From: Thinopyrum elongatum
Taxonomy: Eukaryota > Streptophyta > Magnoliopsida > Poales > Poaceae
Reading direction: 5' to 3'
Assembly: GCA_011799875.1 (NCBI GenBank)
Contig: CM022298.1
Span: forward strand, 726,236,181-726,300,180
Length of the DNA stretch: 64,000 bases
Part shown: positions 56,001 to 64,000 of the stretch, in pieces
How positions within the stretch are numbered: position 1 is the stretch's first letter
How the letters are laid out: each line of letters starts with the position of its first letter
Notes under the pieces: generated by a model
Seen by the model: only the letters and a program-made list of their open reading frames with translations
Told to the model about the DNA's origin: nothing
Databases searched by the model: none
Program-made: the position numbers and the translations under genes

Positions 56001-57623
56001 CGAACACGACTACAACAAGGGGTAATTAAACCTATTGATTATAAACATGTTAAAAAACATGGGCTGGTGTGTTCTACAGGTGAACCAGGAGAACCCAATA
56101 CTCTTGAAGAAGCTATGGGTGATGCACGTTGGAGAAAAGCAATGCAGGATGAAATCATGGCACTTAAGAAAAACAGAACATGGCACTTGGTTCCTCCACA
56201 ACGAGGTAAAAATCTTATTGACTGTAAGTGGGTCTTTAGGATAAAAAGGAAAGCTGATGGAACCATTGACCGTTACAAAGCTAGACTTGTTGCAAAGGGC
56301 TTCAAACAACGGTATGGTATTGACTATGAGGACACGTTTAGTCCAGTTGTAAAAGCTGCTACTATTCGTCTTGTTTTGTCCATTGCTGTGTCCAGGGGAT
56401 GGAGTCTACGTCAGCTAGATGTACAGAACGCGTTCCTCCATGGTGTTCTGGAAGAAGAGGTTTACATGAAACAACCACCTGGGTTTGTAAATGCACGTGC
56501 ACCACTTCATGTGTGCAAGCTTGACAAGGCATTGTATGGACTGAAGCAGGCCCCAAGAGCATGGTATTCTCGCCTCAGTAAAAAGATGCAAGCACTTGGT
56601 TTTGTTCCTTCAAAGTCTGACACTTCATTGTTTATTTACAACAAGTCAAGTGTATCCATTTTTGTTCTCATATATGTTGATGATATAATTGTGACAAGCT
56701 CATCTGATGAAGCAATAACAACACTGTTGAAGAATTTGAGTGCAGAATTTGCTCTCAAAGATCTAGGAGATCTACATTATTTTCTTGGTATTGAGGTCAA
56801 GCAACACAAGGATGGTCTTCACCTCTCTCAAGAAAAGTATGCAACAGACTTAGTGAAAAAGGCTGGTTTGCAAAGTTGTAAGTCTGCACCTACTCCTTTA
56901 TCTAGCACAGAAAAATTGTCTCTTACTGAAGGGGAGCTTCTGAGTTCAGAAAATAGTACAAAATACAGAAGCCTGGTAGGTGCACTTCAATACTTGACAC
57001 TGACCAGACCAGATATCTCCTTTGCTGTTAACAAGGTGTGTCAGTTTCTCCATGCACCCACCACTGTTCATATGACTGCTGCAAAACGTATAGTAAGATA
57101 TGTGAAAAATACATTGAGCATTGGCCTAAACTTCAGCAAGTCGTCCTCTACACTTATCAGTGCCTTCTCTGACTTAGACTGGGCTGGGTGTCTAGATGAC
57201 AGACGCTCAACTGGTGGCTTTGCAATATTCTTTGGACCTAATTTGATATCTTGGAGTGCAAGGAAGCAAGCCACAGTTTCAAGATCCAGTACAGAGGCAG
57301 AGTACAAAGCGTTGGCAAATGCAACAGCAGAGATCATATGGGTGCAGTCAATTTTAAAGGAACTAGGTATGAAAAGCACTAGAGCTCCATGTTTGTGGTG
57401 TGATAATCTAGGTGCTACCTATTTATCAGCAAATCCAGTTTTTCATGCTAGAACTAAACATATTGAGATAGATTTTCACTTTGTTCGAGAAAGAGTTACA
57501 AATAAACTTTTGGATATTCGGTTTATTCACTCTCAATACCAAGTTGCAGATGGTTTTACCAAAGCTCTTCCCACAAGAAGTTTTGAAGACTTCAAGCATA
57601 ATCTCAATTTGATGAAGTTGTGA
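53013..57623 (+). pseudogene. Copia-2 gag-pol polyprotein with one in-frame stop
   Basis: The ATG at 53013 ('MSSSTSSFQPTLSGGVTEKL') is preferred to the upstream GTG. Order: gag (LTR-gag2 type, 'LSRTNYILWRTQI', 'LHPLWVKEDQQVLGYL'), Ser/Gly/Arg-rich linker, CCHC 'CQICGKPGHTAKDC' (residues ~284-297), protease 'WYVDSGATNHI' (~329), 'WHDRLGHASFSLVEKLL', integrase with 'DVWGP', 'FIDDYSKFSWIYL' and 'QSDWGGEYE'. Then TAA at 54864-54866 (codon 618), after which the same frame resumes '[13 protein letters not shown]'. RT has '[20 protein letters not shown]' and '[12 protein letters not shown]' (~1221), then RNase H '[19 protein letters not shown]'. 1536 codons in all. Only this one lesion was seen; the stop falls in the integrase and should block pol expression. 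Confidence 0.95.
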
Positions 57624-57634
57624 TTAAGGGAGGG

Positions 57635-57876
57635 TGTTAAACGTGACATGGCGTTGTGCATGTATTCTGCGTACGTCAAGAGGAGATCCCTTGCTAACCG
57701 AAGGAGGAGTAGTTAGGCTAGATACTCATGTAATCTTTATCTTCTTATCCCTTGTATTCTTCTCCTCCAAGATGTATCTCTCAAACAACCTGTACGCATA
57801 TCTGGGCTTGCACCCCAACTATATAACATGAAGCACGTCGGCCAGGAAGGCTAAGACGTTTACCGCAAGTCGCACA
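57635..57876 (+). repeat. 3' LTR of copia-2
   Basis: Same 242 bases as the 5' LTR by direct reading; follows the polypurine tract and is followed by TSD TTCCC. Confidence 0.95.
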
Positions 57877-57881
57877 TTCCC

Positions 57882-58988
57882 TTCTGTTATGTGGTTTCTA
57901 CTCTGCCTTTTCCTTGTCTCTCTGGTTTTTCCTTGTCTCCGACGTTTTCTTCCTGTCACAAAATGAGGCAAACATCGAGCAGACATTTTGAAGTAAGGAA
58001 TGCATTTTCTAGTTGGCCGTGACAGCTTGTAGGGGGTCATATTTCGACGCCTGTGATGATTATTTCGGGATGCCACAGAGTTAAGCCAAATGTCGTGTTC
58101 AGGTCTGATGGCTGGTAGCTAGAAAGCCGCACTTTCAGATGTAGGGTGTACATTTAAGAGCAAGTTAAGATTAATCTGGACAATGAACAGGCAGGTCAGC
58201 CTCTTTGCTGAGCATTTCTTGGCACAAGATTCAGTCAGTCAGTGCGCATCTCTTAAGACATGCTGTAGCTGTATCTGAATTGCATGTCAACAGTCTGGAA
58301 TGTGTTTTATTACTATGATGAATGGATGGGCACTCCATCTGCATCTTCATCTTGGTTTGCCTGAAAAACAAACTATTTTGGCATTTGAGATGTACTTTCT
58401 AGGGTGTGGTTTATGCAACTGATTGATTGATTCATTACCGTGTTGGTGCCTTGCCGCCATTGGAAATTCAAGCATTTTGCGCCGCTGTGTCTGTCCGTCT
58501 CTTTCTGATAATTACCCAGCTTTAGTTTGGTGTTGTACAGAGTCTAATCTGCAACTCATTACCCAGCCCAGTCTAGTCTTTCTTCTCTATTTCCATTTTT
58601 TATATGCATCGTATTGTCCTTCCACCCGTTGCTCATTTCATAATTGGTTGGCATACTGCACTTAATATATCGCACATACATGAGTACTACTGCCAGTAAC
58701 TTATGACATGAGAGACAGAGTAGGATGAAGAGTTTGCAAAGCAGATCGTCATCAGCACAATTCAATGGGCACCTATGTGAGCAGATGCTATCCCTGCTCC
58801 TCTCCCCCTTCCCCTTCCACTGCCGGCGCCGACGACCACTCCATATCTCCAAGACTCCAACCCTTAGCCACGCTAAACAATGGCCCTGCGCACTCGCTCC
58901 CACACGATCGCTTTAACTGGTATTACTGGATGAAGCATTTCCATTCCGTACCAGGATTTCTTCTATTCAACTCTCACAAGAATAATGC
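57882..58988. other. Spacer downstream of copia-2, no gene recognised
   Basis: It resumes host DNA interrupted by copia-2. An exon-like stretch at 58725-58916 ('MKSLQSRSSSAQFNGHLCEQ') has no recognised domain. Confidence 0.5.
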
Positions 58989-58990
58989 TA

Positions 58991-59080
58991 CTCCATCCGT
59001 CCCATAATATAAGATCTTACTACATCCAATATACTCACAAATTAGATATAATAAGATCTTATATTAAGGGGTGGAGGGAG
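58991..59080. mobile_element. Stowaway MITE, 90 bp
   Basis: CTCCATCCGTCCC...GGGGTGGAGGGAG with inverted 'ATAATATAAGATCTTA'/'AAGATCTTATATTA', flanked by TA (58989-58990 and 59081-59082). Confidence 0.9.
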
Positions 59081-59305
59081 TACATACTAGCATCTAGAAT
59101 ATATTTTTCCGAAAACATTAACTCATTGGTTGACACAGAAAGAAGACTCGAAGTTGACATGGCCATTCTAATGCATGAAATATTTTCTGAAACAAAGAGC
59201 ACTGCATTACTTGATACGTACCAGGTAAACCTCAAAGAGCAAATTGACTATCCAACAAACAATTGAAAAGTGCCAGTATTCTCACGTATTTCCTTTCATA
59301 TTTCC

Positions 59306-59650
59306 CAGCTCAAACGTATACTCACTGATGAACTGACAAGGCAAAAAACATAGCAGTTGTTAAATTAGTTGCAGCAGTAGGGTAGACAGAATAGGAACCT
59401 TGACCAGTTGATCCTTGTGTTGTGAACTAATATAAGAGTGTTTAGATTATTAAAGTAGTGATCTAAACGCTTTTATATTAGTTTACGGAGGGAGTACTAA
59501 AGTAGTGATCTACATACTTCCTCTGTAAACTAATATAAGAGTGTTTAGATTACTACTAGCCACTCCACATCCCATCCTAATCATAGCCACTATCCATCAA
59601 GCTGCTATTTATACAACGCCTACGTAGCAGAGCAGAGCAGAGTCACCGTC
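59306..59650 (+). repeat. NLR upstream segment, copy belonging to gamma, with MITE insertion
   Basis: Counterpart of 50347-50600. It is contiguous with it except for ~130 bp of MITE DNA at ~59425-59555, which is missing from the other copy. Confidence 0.85.
59425..59555. mobile_element. Two partial Stowaway MITEs, back to back
   Basis: The first (59425-59494) lacks its left terminus: 'AACTAATATAAGAGTGTTTAGAT' in part, then 'ATCTAAACGC', 'TATTAGTTTACGGAGGGAG'. The second (59518 to ~59553) starts 'CTTCCTCTGTAAACTAATATAAG' in part and breaks off inside. Both belong to the 'CTCCGTAAACTAATATAAGAG' family. The paralogous site at ~50480 is empty. Confidence 0.78.
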
Positions 59651-59737
59651 AGATCCTCATCTTGATCCTCTGCCCACAGTCAGGCAGCCTCGACACCAGT
59701 GTCTGGTTCTTCTCAGCAAACTACGTATATTACAGAT

Positions 59738-60965
59738 TTTTTATTTTTTTTGAAAAGGAGGATGACCCCCGACCTCTGCATCTGAACGATGCATGCAGCC
59801 ATTTTATTAATTATTCATCAAGACCTTACAAAGTAATACAACAATACGTCTGAAGCCACCATCTTGACAACATATGTCGCTACTCCTATCCATTTGATGA
59901 TAGGGTGCAGATTGTCTGAGCCGAATACCCAGATCTCACACCAAAGCCTAACATCTAAAGCCGGAGGCCCCAACCAAGCCGAATTGCCGGGTCTGGGTCA
60001 CACACCGGTCTGGCACACTCTCAGCGGATACCGCATGCGCACGCTGCAGAGGCCGTCGCCAGCGTCTTCCACCGAATCATCTTCAGAGCATGTACTGACG
60101 CATCAACCTTGCCAGGCATGTCGTCAACGCCACCACGGTGCCAGACAATGCCACCTCCCTACACGCGTCCATCATCACGCATCTGTCGCCGAGACCATGC
60201 TGCGCCACGCCGCCGAGACTCCACGACGTCGATGCGTCACAGGGAACGCCGCTCCACCGCAGATGCCGTCCACTGGTCCCTCGAGTCTATGCACACCTTC
60301 AAGAATGACGCCCCCAGGGGGGTACGACACAAGAGTGTCGCCGTCATCCGATCAACTGATCTAGGGTTTTCCCTGGTGGTAGCGGATAGAGGTCTAGAGC
60401 TTCTCCACGGCAATGCCTTCAACAAGGGGACCACGCGGAAGAACACCGCCATAGCCGGCCTTGGCAACAAGCCAAGAATAGGGTTTTCACCCGGATCCGC
60501 TCTTGGAACCTCCATCCAGCCTCATGTGCACGGGACCGCCATCGATCTCCGCCACCGCGCAGGGAGTAGGCCGCACCGGCCAGACCAGATCTGACTGGAG
60601 ACCAGACCACGCGTTCAGCCGATCCGTCCAGCAGGCCCTCCATGCCGCCGCCGCCGCCGATCTGAGGTGATGTCCACCGCCGCCCGAAGCAGGGCCGTAC
60701 GCAGCGCCTCCTCACGCCGAGGGGCCCTGCACCACCCCCAAGCCGCGGGAGAGAGGGAGACCCCCGCCACCACCGCCGTCTGGCCCCGGGCTTAGCCCGG
60801 CGGCGTCACGCGGCGGCGGCGGGAGGAGGGGAGGAAGTAGATCGGGGCCCCGGCGGCTAGGATTGCAGCCCGCCCGAGTCGTCTGATGCGGGAGCGACGC
60901 GGGGCGCAGCAGGTAATAGCAATGACAGAGGCAGTGTATGGTTTATGTCGACCACATGAAACACC
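59738..60965 (-). mobile_element. Non-autonomous retroposon (1.23 kb) with LINE-A-like 3' tail
   Basis: Flanked by an exact 15-bp repeat ACGTATATTACAGAT (59723-59737 and 60966-60980). On the minus strand it ends in poly(A) after a tail containing 'CAGATGCAGAGGTCGGGGGT', which closely matches the last ~60 bp of LINE-A (20797-20860). The body is GC-rich and non-coding for any RT; the minus ORFs at 60237-60515 and 60419-60715 have no recognised domain. It was most likely moved in trans by LINE proteins. It sits in the upstream region of the gamma NLR. Confidence 0.88.
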
Positions 60966-61010
60966 ACGTATATTACAGATAGATTGACAAATACTAACAC
61001 ACTGCTATTC

Positions 61011-61192
61011 GCAAACTTGCAGGAGAACACACTGGTGCAAAACCACGTCGCCAGCCGCCGCTTGCGTCCCGGGACCTTCGCTGTGCTGGAGGACGCCGGC
61101 GGGTGGAGGCTGACACACCCATCCATCAGGAGGGCTGTTACAGGGTCATCCTCAGTTGTGCATTCAGACTATTTAATTTCAAAACTGCAATA
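61011..61192 (+). other. Exon-like open stretch, unassigned
   Basis: After a possible 3' splice site ('GCAAACTTGCAG', ending 61022) an open frame reads 'ENTLVQNHVASRRLRPGTFA', 'VLEDAGGWRLTHPSIRRAV' and '...SDYLISKLQ' with a stop at 61191-61193. Codon use is GC-rich, unlike its surroundings. I recognise no family. It could be an exon of a gene split by the retroposon. Confidence 0.3.
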
Positions 61193-61345
61193 AAGCTAAA
61201 CAAGATGCACTTGTCTTGCAGGAGGATAGAATTGATTATTTCTTTTCCACCACGCTAACAAGCTTCGATCCGTCCGTCGCATAAACAAGCTCCACTTGTC
61301 AACAAAGCTAAACAAGCTCCACTTGTCTCGAGGGGTCCTTCCGCG
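61190..61345. repeat. Short interspersed repeat 'AAGCTAAACAAG..CCACTTGTC', three copies
   Basis: Copies at ~61193, ~61283 and ~61307 contain 'ACAAGCTCCACTTGTC' or a close variant. The two later copies are nearly in tandem. Confidence 0.8.
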
Positions 61346-61399
61346 AAGTTTCCCAAAGCTTGATAGCAAACTGAGCACGACGACTTTGAGGATAGCATC

Positions 61400-62029
61400 A
61401 GATCCAGATCCACATCCAGCCATTTCTCTCCTCCTGCTGCGCGCTCGTCGGCGGTGAGACAAGAACAAAGGCAGCGCCGCCATCGCACCGATATAGAGTG
61501 AGCAGTCCCCCTTGAACCACCCTACCCTTGCTTTCATTTCTTTTACCGTATCTGCATGCTTAGTTTCTTCTGCGCTTCACATACTAGTAATGGTGGTGTC
61601 CCGGCGAATGTTAACTGTTCCACCATGGCTGCACCCCTCCCTCGCACAGTTTTGATGGCGACTGGCATTTCCACATGCAAGGCGCAAATTTTCTTTTATC
61701 AAGAGGCTTGATTAAAGCCTTCAGTGCGCACTACTAGCATATGTGAACTGGTGGCGAGGGTTATAAAGACTGGTGAAACTTTATAACTTCATTCTCACTG
61801 CATTATCATTCTGATGTTTCCAAACTTGCTGATGTATCCTTTGAAACTAATTTATTTCATGGGAGAACTTTTGGTGGAAAACAGTTACTACAATTGCCTG
61901 CATCTTGTAGTTGTATACCCTGACTGCAGAATTTACTTCCATAATGCCAGCTGTCTCTTGTCTATAATGCTAAACTACGCCCACTCTCTGCTTGCAGGAT
62001 GAAAAATAGATGTCCAGACTCCAGCCACC
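61400..62029 (+). promoter_or_regulatory. 5' leader and intron of NLR gamma
   Basis: 61420-61495 is GC-rich and exon-like, ending near 'GATATAGAGTGAGC', a possible donor. 61560-61990 is AT-rich, shared with alpha and beta, and ends in 'CTCTGCTTGCAG' (~61998) just before the coding exon. NLRs of this type often have an intron in the 5' leader; that role here is inferred. Confidence 0.45.
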
Positions 62030-64000
62030 ATGAGCTTATCTGCTACCATTGAGACCACCCGTAACTTCAATGAGTGTGTCACTTTCTGGCAGTGGGCCAA
62101 ACTGCCATTTCATCTCTGCACTCCCCATGGAGTGGCTCACAGGAGCAAGATCTCCAGGGTCGTGTATTGCAGTTGAAGAGTGGCCTGCAATGTCTCAGGG
62201 ATACTCTTCCTGCAATGCATGACCTCATTAATAAAGCAGAGTGGAGGAGCCACGACGATGTTGTGGCAAGTCTCCTTCCGAAACTCAAGGATGCAGTGTA
62301 TGACGCCGAGGACCTTCTTGATGAGTTCACATGGTACGAGAAGAAGGTGCGACTGGACGGCGATGCAAGCCACTCTCCTTTCACTGACTTCTTCATAATG
62401 TCGTCCAAGGCAGCTTCAACAAACTGAATGATGTCCAGTTGAGGTTGAATCAGCTTTCTAGTCAGCTGGAGAAAATGGGGCTTCGTGGAGTCGCACAACG
62501 TTTTGACACATTTGTCAGGCCGGTGACCACCTCTTTGCCAATTGAAACAAAAATATTTGGTCGTGAGAAGGAGCTGAAGCAAGTATTGGAATTTCTCAAT
62601 TTGCCTCTAAATTCAAAACGCAAGAGAGCAACTAGTTCAGTCAATGCATCAACAAGCGCAGCAGCAAGCAACCATTTTAATAGTGAATCAAGTCTCCCTG
62701 TTCTTGTGATGGATGGAATTGGTGGTGTTGGAAAGACTACTTTGGCCCAACATATCTGCAGCCATCAACGAGTGAAGTCCCACTTTAAGAAGATAATTTG
62801 GATTTGTGTCTTGGACGACTTTGATGTGAAGAGGCTAACTAAAGAGGTCATACAATCCTTTTCTGGAAAGGAGGCTCAAACTGATAATTTGGATTCTCTT
62901 CAGCATGCTCTTTCTAACAATGTGAGTAATAAAAGGCTATTGATAGTCCTTGATGATGTGTGGGATGATGCCTTGAAGTAAAGTGGGCAGTGTTGGAAGA
63001 GGTTTTGTGCACCTTTTAGAAGTGTCCAAGAGGGAAGTGCGATGTTGGTCACCACAAGATGTCCAAATGTTGCCAAGGGGGTGCGCACAACTGAATCTGT
63101 TATATTAGAAGGTCTAAAGGACGACGTCTTCTGGAATTTCTTCAAGTCGTGCGCTTTTGAATCTGAGGTTGGTAACAATGATCCTGAGTTGGAGGACATT
63201 GGTAAAAAAATACTTCCTAAATTGAAGGGTTCTCCTTTGGCCGCTAAAACTCTGGGACGCATGTTGAAAGAAATCCCTGAAGTATCACATTGGAATTTTA
63301 TACTTGAGAGTGAACTTTGGGAGTTGAAACAAGAGAAGACTGAGATTTTACCTGCCCTTCGGTTGAGCTACATGTATTTACCATTCTATTTGAAGCAATG
63401 CTTCGCATTCTGTGCCGTGTACCCCAAAGATTACAAATTTGAGAAGGAAAGGTTAGCTGAAATTTGGGTGGCAGAAGGCTTTGTGAAACCTCAAGGTGGT
63501 GTTTCAATTCAAGATATTGGATGTCAGTATTTTGAAGACCTTGTAGCACGGTCCTTCTTTCAAAAGGTTAGTGGTGGATACGTAATCCATGACTTGTTGC
63601 ATGACATGGCACAAAAAGTTTCAGAGCACGACTGCTTCATCTTAAGAAATAAGAGTGACTTTGATAAAGTTCCCCAGAATGTTCGTCATCTGTATGTACT
63701 CCCTAACAGTGACTTTGATCATTTCAACTTGTCGAGCCTATGCAAGTACACGAAGCTGCGTACCCTAATTTGCAAGAAGAGTTTTGGAAAAAAAGCCGAT
63801 ATTGTAATGGGTCGCTGGTGTACCGAACTTCTTTGTATGCGTGTGATGTCTTGTGCCTTTGCAGATAAGTTACCAGATAATATTGGCAACTGGAAGCATC
63901 TTCCGTACCTTGAAATATCCAGAGCTTGGTCTTTGAAGAAGATTCCTTCAAATTTCTGTTTGCTATATAATCTGCAGATTTTATATGCCAAGAAATGCAA
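62030..64000 (+). pseudogene. NLR gamma: CC-NB-LRR resistance-gene homologue with three lesions, runs off window
   Basis: CNL proteins sense pathogen effectors and trigger cell death from the cytosol or membrane. The ATG at 62030 opens 'MSLSATIETTRNFNECVTF'. A 1-bp loss at ~62101 moves the frame to 'RVLQLKSGLQCLRDTLPAMH' and 'DLLDEFTWYEKKV' (Rx_N domain). A second 1-bp loss near 62399 moves it to 'LSSQLEKMGLRGVAQRFD' and 'IFGREKELKQVLEFL'. NB-ARC follows: P-loop 'GIGGVGKTT' (62715-62741), kinase-2 'LLIVLDDVW' (62940-62963), TAA at 62979-62981, then in the same frame RNBS-B 'MLVTTR', 'GSPLAAKTLG' (63228), 'CFAFCAVYPKDYKF' (63399) and an MHD-equivalent 'VIHDLLHDMA' (63582). LRRs begin ~63680 and are open to the edge. 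Lesions were placed by comparison with beta. Confidence 0.9.

Larger units (their letters stand above)
52707..57876 (+). mobile_element. Copia-2: recent full-length Ty1/copia element, 5170 bp
   Basis: Two 242-bp LTRs (52707-52948 and 57635-57876) read as identical base for base. TSD TTCCC at 52702-52706 and 57877-57881. PBS TGGTATACAGAGCC (52949-52962) and polypurine AAGGGAGGG (57626-57634). One long frame codes for the polyprotein with a single internal stop. It inserted ~65 bp downstream of NLR fragment beta. Identical LTRs indicate a very recent insertion. Confidence 0.98.

Noticed and set aside
58100..58200. Homology between 58110-58190 and 19100-19460
   Set aside because: Only short words match and their spacing differs; not enough to call duplication without alignment.

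Overview
The window looks like repeat-rich nuclear DNA of a Triticeae grass (wheat, Aegilops or barley type). The signs are a BARE-1/Angela-type LTR, Stowaway MITEs with CTCCCTCCG ends, CACTA elements carrying the 'GCCGTCGGCATA' and 'TTTAGTCCCGGTT' subterminal motifs, long-LTR gypsy DNA and grass LINEs. I found no intact ordinary host gene. The only host-gene material is two decayed copies of a DUF295/KIB1-4-type F-box gene, an NLR (CC-NB-LRR) family represented by three broken members, and a few unassigned exon-like GC-rich patches.

Layout. 1-6301: a minus-strand gypsy-like element with a ~3.9 kb LTR and a short internal region holding only gag remains. 6302-8778: DUF295 copy 1, ended by a BARE-1/Angela solo LTR. 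8973-12454: a candidate non-autonomous Helitron with a nested MITE. 12455-16150: AT-rich DNA without recognisable genes. 16151-18627: two copies of a short exon-like segment flanking a copia 3' end and DUF295 copy 2. 20374-31686: one 11.3 kb LINE block between 12-bp target-site duplications. It is an old LINE (LINE-B) whose 5' part is inverted (twin-priming structure), interrupted by a second LINE (LINE-A). 31716-37149: a very large inverted repeat with arms of about 2.68 kb and a 68-bp centre; each arm carries the same decayed transposon-type gene. 37529-43203: a defective CACTA whose main transposase lost its core. 43553-49311: a decayed copia element interrupted by a complete small CACTA that contains a 5S rRNA-like stretch. 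49860-64000: a tandem NLR family region, interrupted by a young copia element (LTRs that read as identical), a LINE-tail fragment, a LINE-derived retroposon and several MITEs.

How it fits together. Most of the sequence is nested mobile DNA, and insertion order can be read from target-site duplications and from paralogous empty sites. The NLR copies share upstream and intron sequence, so inserts in one copy (MITE pair, retroposon, LINE tail) can be dated against the others. The copy entering the right edge has a long open NB-ARC/LRR frame but carries two 1-bp frameshifts and one stop in its first kilobase. Positions come from reading the sequence by eye; identities and ages are estimates unless stated otherwise.
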